From: JAGVSR01 sp963708775
Lineage (GTDB): Bacteria > Pseudomonadota > Alphaproteobacteria > Rhizobiales > Hyphomicrobiaceae
DNA length: 64,000 bases
Assembly: GCA_963708775.1 (NCBI GenBank)
Contig: CAVPTI010000002.1
Span: 1 to 64,000, forward strand
Reading direction: 5' to 3'
The notes beneath the pieces are model-generated. The model saw only the letters and a list, made by a program, of their open reading frames with translations. It did not search any database and was not told where the DNA came from. Position 1 is the first letter of the stretch; each line of letters begins with the position of its first letter. A program made the translations under genes and the position numbers. Shown one piece after another: positions 1 to 7,963 of this stretch.

Positions 1-24
1 TGAAAGCTAATAGACAATCTGAGA

Positions 25-42
25 TGTCAACATGTCTTGACA
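25..42. promoter_or_regulatory. PpsR/CrtJ-type operator upstream of pucB
   Basis: TGTCAACATGTCTTGACA fits the TGT-N12-ACA consensus bound by PpsR/CrtJ, the aerobic repressor of photosynthesis genes. The outer six bases on each side form a perfect inverted repeat (TGTCAA/TTGACA). The right half is also a perfect -35-like TTGACA, so a bound repressor would cover a promoter element. No convincing -10 box is visible 16-18 bases downstream. The site lies about 135 bases before pucB. The motif match is direct; repression by PpsR is inferred from other purple bacteria. Confidence 0.6.
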
Positions 43-176
43 TTCTTCGTTGGTCGACTGGGCGGCCACATCGAAAAACCACTAGGCGGCATCTACGAGA
101 GCCGCCTGACGGCAACCCCACGCTCGTGGGTTCCGGCACGAAATCGGTCGTGGCGGTCACTAGGGAGAAGTCAGCT

Positions 177-338
177 ATGGATAGCTTAGACGATCCAAAC
201 AGGGTCTGGCCCACGGGCCTAACCATCAAGGAATCAGAGGCACTACATAAGCATCTGATAGATGGAACGCGTGTTTTCGGCGCCATCGCGCTGGTGGCAC
301 ACATCCTCGCCTATATCTACACACCATGGATGGGCTGA
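177..338 (+). CDS. pucB: Light-harvesting LH2 complex beta subunit
   Basis: This 53-residue single-helix antenna polypeptide would pair with PucA and bind bacteriochlorophyll a and carotenoid in the peripheral light-harvesting ring of the photosynthetic membrane. It carries the beta signature ESEALHKHLIDGTRVF with the first conserved His, then VAH, the B850 bacteriochlorophyll ligand, inside the helix, and ends in TPWMG. The ATG at 177 is preceded by AGGGAGAAG; an upstream in-frame ATG at 24 would add 51 residues unlike any antenna protein and overlaps the operator. pucA follows 12 bases downstream with its own ribosome binding site, so the two are co-transcribed. Length and motifs are typical of PucB. 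Confidence 0.9.
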   Translation: MDSLDDPNRVWPTGLTIKESEALHKHLIDGTRVFGAIALVAHILAYIYTPWMG

Positions 339-350
339 GGAGGAACGATC

Positions 351-683
351 ATGAACCAAGGACGAATCTGGTGTGTGGTCAAGCCCACGGTGGGGTTGCC
401 GCTCTTTCTCGGTAGCGTCGCCTTGACGTCGCTAGCGGTGCATACGGCGGTGTTGAATAACACCCCGTGGATGGCCAATTTCTTCGCTGGCAAAGACATG
501 GCTGCCACAGCCGCAGTCAATATCAAGGGAACATCGCCCGTGGTGTTGAAGACGGATGACGGCAAGGCCGCCTTCGCACTGAATATCACTCCGGCGGCGG
601 GCGACAGCTCGTCGTTCGTTATCAAGGTGGATCGGCTTCCAGGCGACCTCGCTTTGGCTGGCCCTCCCCCGACGGTGAAGTAA
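351..683 (+). CDS. pucA: Light-harvesting LH2 complex alpha subunit with long C-terminal extension
   Basis: The first 48 residues align without gaps to LH2 alpha chains: N-terminal MNQGRIW, a transmembrane helix over about residues 14-36, and His31 as B850 bacteriochlorophyll ligand, with Trp40 conserved. Positions 44 and 45 are Phe-Phe; 850-nm complexes have Tyr44-Trp45, which hydrogen-bond the pigment acetyl groups, and the B800-820 complex has Phe-Leu. The protein is 110 residues, about twice the usual 50-60, because of a soluble tail from about residue 50 to the end that is rich in Ala, Lys, Asp and Pro. GAGGAGGA just after pucB gives a strong ribosome binding site. The tail has no function that I recognise. 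Confidence 0.88.
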   Translation: MNQGRIWCVVKPTVGLPLFLGSVALTSLAVHTAVLNNTPWMANFFAGKDMAATAAVNIKGTSPVVLKTDDGKAAFALNITPAAGDSSSFVIKVDRLPGDLALAGPPPTVK

Positions 684-706
684 TCGCGCTGCAGCCATGG
701 TGCGAA

Positions 707-742
707 CCTGAGGCCCGGGGGGCTCGAAGCCCGGGTCTCAGG
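707..742 (+). promoter_or_regulatory. Intercistronic stem-loop between pucA and pucC
   Basis: CCTGAGGCCCGGG and CCCGGGTCTCAGG form a 13-bp stem with one G-U pair and a 10-base loop, 23 bases after the pucA stop. No T-run follows, so it does not look like a complete intrinsic terminator. In pufBA and pucBA operons of purple bacteria, hairpins at this position protect the antenna segment of the mRNA from 3' decay, giving many more antenna subunits than downstream products. The same role is inferred here. Confidence 0.65.
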
Positions 743-810
743 CACTCCTCTGAAAAGCCCAAGTCTGCAAATCGCAAGCCGGATTCCGGCAACTGCGGGT
801 CGCTTCCGTC

Positions 811-2215
811 ATGAACCGCGTCAGTCAGAAGGTGATGAGGACATGGGCCGTGCTTGGGCCCCGCTTTCTGCCGTTCGCGGACGTGGCGAGCGAAGAACTG
901 CCTCTGTCGCGCCTCTTGCGACTGTCGTTGATTCAAGTCTCGATCGGCATGTCTTTGGTTCTGCTGGTCGGCACACTGAACCGCGTGATGATCGTGGAGC
1001 TCGGGGTCCCAGCGTCGATCGTCGGCGTCATGATTGCATTGCCGGTGCTGTTCGCCCCGTTCAGAGCGCTGATCGGATATCGCTCGGATAACTACAAATG
1101 CGTGCTGGGTTGGAAGCGCGTACCCTACATATACCGTGGAACGATGCTGCAATTCGGTGGCTTGGCGATCATGCCTTTCGCGCTGTTGGTGCTCGCAGGA
1201 AAGGGACATTCTGCTGACGCACCGGCGTGGATCGGGCAGGCGGCGGCAGCCCTGGCGTTTCTGCTAGTGGGGGCCGGAATTCACACGACGCAGACAGTGG
1301 GTCTCGCGCTTGCCACAGATCTCGCGCGGCCGGAGGATCGACCAAACGTCGTCGGGCTCATGTACGTGATGCTGCTCGCAGGATCGATCGTGAGTTCGCT
1401 CGTCTTTGGGGCTTTACTGGTCGACTTCTCACCGGGACGGCTCATCCAGGTGATCCAGGGGGCGGCGGTCGTCACGGTTGTTCTCAATGGGATCGCGCTG
1501 TGGAAACAAGAGGCGCGACGGCCGCAGATCGACACCGAGAACGAGCAGCAGGAGCCGAGCTTCGCTGATGCGTGGTCCAGTTACATACAGGGCGATCACG
1601 CGCTCAGGCTCCTTGTCATCGTAGGTTTGGGCACGATGGCATTCAGCATGCAGGACGTGCTGCTCGAGCCGTACGGAGGCCAGGTTCTGGCAATGAACGT
1701 CAGCGAGACCACGCGGCTCTCCGCGACGCTTGCGGGCGGCGGACTTATCGGGTTTGCTGCGGCGTCCTACGTTCTCAGTCAGGGAGCCGACCCGTTCCGG
1801 ATGGCAATTGCGGGAGCTTTGGTCGGGCTGATTGCGGGTTCACAGCTGTCATATGTTCGGCCGCTGCTCCATTCGACCACGGTGTTCGGCCTTGGAGTGT
1901 TGCTGATTGGCTTGGGTGGTGGACTTTTTGGACACGGCACCCTGACCGCTACAATGAACTCTCGCTCCCAAGGATCAGGTCGGCCTTTCGCTCGGAACCT
2001 GGGGGGCGGTTCAGGCGTCCGCTGCCGGTATTGCGGTGGCGCTGGGTGCCGTGCTTCGAGACGCGGGATACCATTGGGTGCCCGATCTCGGAGTTGCCGG
2101 CGCTTATCATGCTGTCTATGCGATCGAGGCCTTGCTCCTACTTCTGGCACTCGCGGCAATGTACCCGATTGTGAACCACGCCGATCGAACCAAGACAGTG
2201 CCCCAGGCATTCTAA
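811..2215 (+). pseudogene. pucC: PucC-family bacteriochlorophyll/antenna assembly protein, frameshifted
   Basis: PucC is a 12-helix MFS-type protein (BCD family) needed for LH2 assembly. The start is typical (GPRFLPFADVASEELPLSRL, then LVGTLNRVMIVELGVPAS and VLFAPFRALIGYRSD). The frame is correct up to about 1959. After that a single extra base, best placed at T1960, must be skipped to recover the family C-terminus (NLAPKDQVGLSLGTWGAVQA and following), which ends at the TAA at 2213-2215. The repaired protein would be about 467 residues, normal for the family. Without repair, the reading frame runs on to 2289 with an unrelated Arg/Cys-rich tail and loses roughly the last two helices. This is either a real loss or a one-base sequence error. 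Confidence 0.8.
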
Positions 2216-2263
2216 TGGAGCCTTTATCGCGCGCCCACCAACCACCATCGGACGGAACATACC

Positions 2264-2837
2264 ATGCAAACCATCTGCCGACTGTATAGCCACCGAACAG
2301 AGCGCCCTCGATGCATGGAATGAGCTAAAACGAAATGGCTTTTCGGACAGTCACGTTTTCAGGCCGTCGCGTAAAGAGGACGGAACGCCGGATGCGGATG
2401 CCAGCCGCATCCAAGACGATCTCGTCAAAGCTTACGTATGGAAGAGTGATGCGGCCATTTACGCACGCCACATCGGCGAGGGCTTAAGCCTTGTTGTTGT
2501 TCATGCGCCCTTTACAGGCGGGTTGCGAGCGACAAACGTTCTCAACCGCTATGGACCGAAAGACGCGGGACTGCCTGCTTCCTCCGATGAGCCGCTTCTG
2601 TGGAATGAAGCCACACCTCTTTCCAGCGCGTTGCGCTGGCCGGTCCTCGCAAAGAACGAGCACCCATTCGAGACGCTCACCGGAATTCCGTCCCTCGTAG
2701 AAACGAAAGAAGATCGGGCGGCTTCCCTGCGACCGGACAATCCTGCGCCCTTCTCTTCGTTGTTCGGCCTGCCGCTTCTCATTGATTGTCCCACACCGTT
2801 CTCTTCGCTCTTTAAGCTTCCCGTTCTTCGAAAGTGA
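2264..2837 (+). pseudogene. Unrecognised puc-linked protein with PFSSLFxLPxL repeats, frameshifted
   Basis: The ATG at 2264 gives MQTICRLY and then meets a stop. Skipping one base near 2288 joins it to a frame that stays open to 2837, giving about 190 residues. The N-terminal half (ATEQSALDAWNELKRNGF, later LSLVVVHAPF and ATNVLNRYGPKDAG) looks like a small alpha/beta domain. The C-terminal half has four degenerate repeats: TPLSSALRWPVL, HPFETLTGIPSL, APFSSLFGLPLL and TPFSSLFKLPVL. It lies 48 bases after pucC on the same strand, which suggests a puc-operon role, but I do not know its function. An alternative start codon (TTG at 2523) would leave only the repeat half. Confidence 0.55.
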
Positions 2838-3464
2838 ACCATTACCATCCAACAACAACCTTGCTGGGACCTACACAGTCTGACGGCGTTTGATATTTTG
2901 CCGCCCGCGTCGCGTAGGGCGTTGCGCTCAGATCGCGAAGGCGCCGGGTGATGATGATGCCAAGTCCAACAGTTGATCCCATTTGTCTGGAGATCGAGTC
3001 AGCCGGTGTCGCTCGGCACAACGACAAAATACCAAAGCGTAGAGAGTATCGGGCGAAGCTGGGCGATTGCAACTTCAGCTAATCGTCAGAAACTGCATCT
3101 GCTTGCCAATTTCAGCTTCCGCAAAGTCTCGGTGCCTGTTGCCGAGAAGATGTGCCAACGTCCGCTTCTGGATAGGAGCGGATGGACCGGGGTTGTTTAC
3201 GGCCGCCGGCGAGCCGCTTCCCTCCCTGTCGAGGCGTGGGAGACGGAAGCACCCGGCCTGGGGGTGAACGGGTTGAGCGATGTACTTGGTCGGCTTGCGC
3301 TGATCCGGTATCGTCGCGATGGCACGGGCTTGGCCGGTGAACGGGGGGTGAATGGGGGGCTCAAGGGCGGTTCAGGCTCGCCATGAGATACCTTCGCCAT
3401 ATCCGCGTCACGGGAGCTGGCGACCATGGGTTATCCGAGCACGACCTTCGAGGAGGGCTTCACG
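2838..3464. other. Gene-poor stretch with no convincing gene
   Basis: About 630 bases separate the puc region from the next clear gene. The open frames here (for example 2973-3386 on the plus strand and 2842-3072 on the minus strand) have no ribosome binding site, recognisable motif or sensible composition. I see no clear terminator. It may hold degraded sequence, but no parent gene can be named. Confidence 0.4.
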
Positions 3465-4064
3465 ATGTCCGAGAGTTCCGTCCCCGCCCGTTCGGGCGGC
3501 GACTACGACCGTCTTATTTCTTTTTTGAAAAACCTGGCGCTGGTGGTGACGATCGTCGGCGCGGTGCCGACGGCGATCACCGCCTATCACGCGTACACGT
3601 TCGGGGTGCCGTTCAGCCAGGTGCCGCAGCGGCTCGCCCAATACGATCTGTGGGTGAAGAACATCGACTGCCAGATCGAATACAAGGCGCTGGCGACGGC
3701 GGAAGGTACGCGTGTCGACGTTGGGGCATGTCCGAAGACGGGCGACATTGCGCTAAAGCTGTCGTCAGCCGACGGCAAGGCGGCCTATCAGTGGATCGCC
3801 TACAACGAATTGCAAAAGCCGGGCGAAGCGCCGAAGTCGTCGAGCTTCATCGACATGCTCATCTCGGCGGCGCGGGCTGAAGGTCCGGTACCGCAGTCGT
3901 TCAAGGTCGCGCAGGGGCTGGAAGTCGTCTGTCAGGCGATCGACGGCAAGAACGTGGTGCGCGTCGTCAAGGAAGGCGGCAAGTGCTTCAAGGAAGTTTT
4001 CTCGCCGATCAAGGGCGCGGTTGAAAAGCGCGATGAGGTCGCGTGCTCGACGCCGTGCGGGTGA
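3465..4064 (+). CDS. Hypothetical membrane-anchored protein with six cysteines
   Basis: This is a 199-residue protein of unknown function. The ATG at 3465 is chosen because AGGAGGG lies about 8 bases upstream; an ATG at 3426 would add 13 residues without a site. It has a short cytoplasmic N-terminus, one hydrophobic segment at about residues 21-43, and a roughly 155-residue domain that should be periplasmic. Six Cys in that domain (in DCQ, ACPK, VCQ, KCFK, ACS and PCG contexts) could form three disulphides. The gene stands alone; a minus-strand gene follows tail to tail. I do not recognise the family. Confidence 0.65.
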   Translation: MSESSVPARSGGDYDRLISFLKNLALVVTIVGAVPTAITAYHAYTFGVPFSQVPQRLAQYDLWVKNIDCQIEYKALATAEGTRVDVGACPKTGDIALKLSSADGKAAYQWIAYNELQKPGEAPKSSSFIDMLISAARAEGPVPQSFKVAQGLEVVCQAIDGKNVVRVVKEGGKCFKEVFSPIKGAVEKRDEVACSTPCG

Positions 4065-4132
4065 GACGCGACAAGAGCTTGGGATAAACGCGGGCGGTGA
4101 GGGAAATTTCACCGCCCTCTGCTTTTGCGCGA

Positions 4133-4504
4133 TCAATCTTCGTCGTGATTGGTGACGGCGACGAACTCGTCGTCCTTCTGGCAGCGGCGTTCGTGCATGA
4201 GAAAATCATAGTAGCCGCAGCGGCCCTGGCCGGGATAGCTGCGACAGGTGGCAGGCCGCGCGTGATAGATCGTGCAGCGGCGCTCGGTGGTGTCGAAGAA
4301 GCGGCAGATGCGGCCGTAGATCTCATCTTTCTTGCGGCGCATCGTGTACTTGTGGCCGTGCGCCTCCTTCGTGAACTTGGCTTTCGCGTCCTCGTAGGAG
4401 AGGTCGTGATGGCGTGCGAGGCGCTCCACGTCGCGCTTGGTCAGCGGGATGACGGGATAGGAACAGCAATACCCCGGGCACTTCGCGCAATTGTAGAGAG
4501 CCAT
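4133..4504 (-). CDS. YkgJ-family cysteine cluster protein
   Basis: This 123-residue protein has the Cys pattern of the YkgJ/Fe-S-cluster-oxidoreductase-like (zinc or iron chelating) family. Visible elements are CAKCPGYCCSYPVIPLT near the N-terminus, ICRFF then RRCTIYHARPATCRSYPGQ in the middle, and GRCGYYDFL with RRCQK near the end. It should be cytosolic and bind a metal or Fe-S cluster; the reaction is not known. The start at 4504 (MALYNCAKC) places the first Cys cluster at the N-terminus as in homologues; an ATG farther upstream adds an Arg-rich stretch with no family match. It is convergent with the gene that ends at 4064. Confidence 0.8.
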   Translation of the reverse strand: MALYNCAKCPGYCCSYPVIPLTKRDVERLARHHDLSYEDAKAKFTKEAHGHKYTMRRKKDEIYGRICRFFDTTERRCTIYHARPATCRSYPGQGRCGYYDFLMHERRCQKDDEFVAVTNHDED

Positions 4505-4774
4505 GGTGATCGTTCGCCTGCCGGCAAGTTGATGAGGGCGCGCGGTCGCCGGTGTCCGCGCACCCACGCGGGATAGAGCAAGATGCTCACGCGTCAAGCC
4601 AGTCGGGAAGAGTTAGGGCGTGTTTGACCGCCGGGAAATGTAATCGCAGTTCAAAATGGTGAGGTGTTGCTTGTCGGCGACAGCTCAATTTGTGGACTCA
4701 TCTATATGTCATATCTGCATGCGGGAATGATTATTCTGCAGGCAGTGTGCATGCGTTCTGGGCGGGGGACGACC

Positions 4775-6231
4775 ATGCGAACGAAGAGCCTTGCGGCTAT
4801 GGCGGCCGGACTTCTCGGCTGCGCCAGTCCCGTATACGCAGATGATTGGACCGGTGTTTACATCGGCATCGGTGGCGGCATGGGGGCGGCCAACCATGAC
4901 CTGTCACTCGAGAACGGTCCGGGCTTTCCATCTCCGGCTTTCGGCGCGGAACTTTCCGGGCTGGGGGGCGACGGCGGATTTTTCTCGTTGGGCGTTGGGC
5001 TCGACTATCAGGTCAACAGCCGGTTCGTGGTCGGCGGCTTCTTTGACTATGACTGGACGAGTTTCGACACGTCGCTCGACGCGTCCTTGAGTTTCGGCGT
5101 GGCTGACGTTCGGCGCGGGTGCCGACATCGAAGTCGAAGACATGTGGTCGATCGGCGGGCGCCTGGGCTATCTCGTCTCGCCGAGCACGATGCTCTTCGT
5201 GACGGCCGGTTATACGCAGGCGGACGTGAGCGATCTGACGGCCAACGCGTCCGGTTTGGGCTCCGTCACGCTCGCCAGTGTCGGCGACTTCGACGGCTAC
5301 TTCATCGGCGGCGGCGCCGAAATGAAGATCACCAAGGCGATCTCGATCAAGGGTGAGTATCGCTATACCGATCTCAACTCGGAGGTGATCACACTGCTTC
5401 CGGGTACGGCAGCCGGGGATTATAACGATTTGGTCACGACGAAGCTGGATCCGGACATCCAGACGGCGCGGGTGTCGCTCAACTATCGCTTCGGGTTGGG
5501 CGGCGATACGGGTGTCGAACCTGAGGAGCCGTCTGCTCCCATGGGATCATGGACGCAATTCTATCTCGGCATCGGCGGCGGCTATGCATTCACGAACGAA
5601 GAGCTGACGCTCAGCGATGGGCCGGCGTTCGTTCTGCCTGCCAGCTTCAACGTCGGGTTCGACGGCTTTGGCGGGGAAGGCGGCGCACTCACGATCGGCG
5701 GCGGCTACGATTACCAGTTCGCGCCCAAGTTTGTTGCGGGTCTGCTGATCGACTACACGATGCATGGCGCGGACACCGATCTCGATTTGAACATCGGTAA
5801 TTCGATTACCGCAAATGTCGGCTTTGGCTTGGACAATGAGCTCTCAGTCGGCGGACGCCTGGGGTATCTGGTGACGCCTGCGACGCTGATCTATGGCTCA
5901 ATCGGGTATTCGCGGATTGAATTGGACGATGCGCGATTGAGTGTGAATATCGGCGCCTGGGAGTTTCGGCACACGCGTCGCATCGAGCGGTGCCATCGAC
6001 GGCTTCTTCCTCGGTGGCGGTATCGAGACGAAGATCACCGATAACATCTCGCTCAAGCTCGACTATCGCTACACGAACGGTGACAGCGAGCAGATCACGC
6101 TGCTGCCGGATGTGTTACCGGAGGCCAACGACTTCGTGCGGGCTGAGATCGATCCGGATATCCAGACCGTCCGGATGTCGCTCGATTATCGCTTCAATTT
6201 CGGCGGCGCCGATCCGGCCCCTTTGAAGTAG
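4775..6231 (+). pseudogene. Tandem double beta-barrel outer membrane protein, two frameshifts
   Basis: The start at 4775 gives a signal peptide (MRTKSLAAMAAGLLGCASPVYA) followed by an opacity/Omp25-like barrel beginning DDWTGVYIGIGGG. A second homologous barrel begins at about 5545 (WTQFYLGIGGGYAFTNEELT). Both end with the same motif (DPDIQTARVSLNYRFGLGG and DPDIQTVRMSLDYRFNFGG). One frame break lies near 5100-5112 (one extra or two missing bases), and another is an extra T at 5964-5966. Repaired, it is about 484 residues with a Glu/Pro linker (VEPEEPSAP) between barrels. Most family members have one eight-stranded barrel, so an in-frame duplication is unusual. Whether the breaks are biological cannot be told from one sequence. 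Confidence 0.7.
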
Positions 6232-6247
6232 GCCGGTTGCTGCATCG

Positions 6248-6682
6248 CTAGCGGATGTCTTGTCGGGGAGGGCTTTGGCTCTCCTCGACTTGTTTCATTT
6301 GCAGGTCGAGGGCGTAGAGGCCGATGTCCTTGGCGCCGGCGCGACAGTACGAGGCGTAGCTGATGCGGTCGCCCTTGGCGGGGTATGCCCAGCCGCCGGT
6401 TCCGCAGCGGATGTATTCGGCATTGGGGATCAGCGGGCGGCAGTCGCGCTCGATCAGGAGCTTGGCGGTGCCGGCATCCTCCCCTTCGATTTCGCTGACG
6501 ATGAACATCAGCGTTCGGTGGTCGCGGCAGCCCGTGGCGGGATAGGGGCTGCCGTCTGGCTGGATGAAGCGGTGCTTGGTCCCGAGCTGGTGGATCAAGG
6601 GGGCCTCGTCGGCGGCGTATGCGAGCCAAGGCGCGAGGCTGACAAGCGCGGCCGCGGTCACGGTTCTGAGGGCGTGTTGCAT
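6248..6682 (-). CDS. Hypothetical secreted protein
   Basis: This 144-residue protein has a clear signal peptide (MQHALRTVTAAALVSLAPWLAYA, cleaved before ADEAP). The mature part has four Cys (GCRDH, RDCRP, RCGTG and YCRAG), consistent with two disulphides in the periplasm. An AAGAAGG-like site precedes the ATG. It is convergent with the outer membrane protein gene that ends 16 bases away. No domain is recognised. Confidence 0.65.
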   Translation of the reverse strand: MQHALRTVTAAALVSLAPWLAYAADEAPLIHQLGTKHRFIQPDGSPYPATGCRDHRTLMFIVSEIEGEDAGTAKLLIERDCRPLIPNAEYIRCGTGGWAYPAKGDRISYASYCRAGAKDIGLYALDLQMKQVEESQSPPRQDIR

Positions 6683-6771
6683 TGATGCCTTCTTGTGCGA
6701 ACGGTGCTTGACGGAACGGCGCTGGCGTCGGATCGGATGACTGATACTAAGCGCGCGCGTGGGGCTCCACT

Positions 6772-7731
6772 GTGAGTTCGTTCAATCTATCGCATTCCGT
6801 TCTCGTCGCCGTGGGCGCGTTTTACGCGTTTGCAGGGCTCGTGGGGTTGCGCGCTTCTTTGCAGGGACGGCTGATCGACATTGCGATCGCCGGTATCTCA
6901 ATGAAACCACCGGCGAAAGCGGAGACGGCTCGCGGGCTGTGGCTGCTCGTCTCGTCGCTCGTGGTGCTGGCGGGCGGATTGTTTTTGGTGCTGAGGCTCG
7001 ACTGGGCGGCGGCGGCCTTCGTGGTGTCGGCTGCCGGGCAGGCCATTTATCTCCTCCTGATCGCGCCCAAGTATTTTGATCTGGAAGACCCGCCAGATGC
7101 GACGGGGCGGCAGCAGACCATCAACGCCTTCATCCTCTATTCGGCCGCGACGCTGTTCGTTCTGTGGGCCTATCGCACGGACAAGCTGATGCCGCCGGCT
7201 GCCGTGGGATGGCCTGTCGTGATCGGGTTCCTGGGCGTGTTGGGCGGTGCGACGGCTTACGGTCTTTTCCGGTTCCTTTATCCGCTTGCGGAGGGGCCCT
7301 TCGGATCTGCAAGCGAACGCGACACAAGCGTCGACGATGGCCATTCGAGCGAGCCGTCAGAAGACGACATCGGCAGTGAGCCTGGACCGCCGCTTGCGGA
7401 TAGCCGGCGCATCCTCGTCATGTCGGAGTATCAATGCGATCCGCTCTGGACACATGATCCTGGGCGATCGGGCACGTTTTCTCCGCGTGACCTCCCGCTG
7501 TCCGAGGCGCTGATCGAGGATTTGGAAGCGTGGTCGCGGAACTATGACACGTCTTTCAATTTGGAAGACTTCAATGATCCGCATTGGAGCGAGGCCCAGT
7601 ACGCGGCCCACGACATGGCCGGGGTCGCGCTGGCGCGGCGGCTGAAGCGGGAGCTGCCCGATCGGCAGATCTTCGTTTGGCGCAACAGCGACGGGGGGAT
7701 GGGTCATGTGGAGATCACCGCGGAGGATTGA
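6772..7731 (+). CDS. Hypothetical protein: multi-helix membrane domain plus soluble C-terminal domain
   Basis: This 319-residue protein starts at GTG 6772. The first 185 or so residues hold about five hydrophobic segments (for example VAVGAFYAFAGLVGL, LWLLVSSLVVLAGGLFLVL and VVIGFLGVLGGATAYGLF). A Ser/Asp/Glu-rich linker (about 190-210) leads to an acidic domain of about 110 residues from RRILVMSEYQCDPLWT to the end, with a run DLEAWSRNYDTSFNLEDFND. The soluble part alone resembles small standalone hypothetical proteins, so this may be a fusion. No function can be assigned. It lies upstream of ssb but is separated from it by 230 bases that include a LexA box. Confidence 0.65.
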   Translation: MSSFNLSHSVLVAVGAFYAFAGLVGLRASLQGRLIDIAIAGISMKPPAKAETARGLWLLVSSLVVLAGGLFLVLRLDWAAAAFVVSAAGQAIYLLLIAPKYFDLEDPPDATGRQQTINAFILYSAATLFVLWAYRTDKLMPPAAVGWPVVIGFLGVLGGATAYGLFRFLYPLAEGPFGSASERDTSVDDGHSSEPSEDDIGSEPGPPLADSRRILVMSEYQCDPLWTHDPGRSGTFSPRDLPLSEALIEDLEAWSRNYDTSFNLEDFNDPHWSEAQYAAHDMAGVALARRLKRELPDRQIFVWRNSDGGMGHVEITAED

Positions 7732-7773
7732 CGTCGAGAGGCGGTTGCGCCGGCTCTACACTCGGGCTAATGT

Positions 7774-7788
7774 GAACAAAAGTGGAAC
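7774..7788. promoter_or_regulatory. LexA (SOS) box upstream of ssb
   Basis: GAACAAAAGTGGAAC is an exact GAAC-N7-GAAC direct repeat, the alphaproteobacterial LexA operator (GTTC-N7-GTTC on the other strand). It lies about 175 bases before the ssb start, with no intervening gene. In related bacteria the ssb/uvrA promoter region carries such a box. LexA control of ssb is inferred from this match. Confidence 0.65.
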
Positions 7789-7963
7789 GCGAAGGGGCCC
7801 GGCTCGGCGGTGTCAAAGCGGTGGACAAGCCGGTGAAGAGGCGCGGCGCGTTTGGCCACACAGGCTAAGGTCGCTGCAACTCAATTCGATGAGCGGGGTT
7901 CTTGGCGGAGGTTTCGCCGGGTCCGCGACGTGATCGCGCTGTGATGCAGAAAAGGAGTTCGAT

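Noticed and set aside
2973..3386. 137-codon plus-strand open frame in the gap after the puc region
   Set aside because: No ribosome binding site, biased composition and no motif; listed only as a gene-poor stretch.
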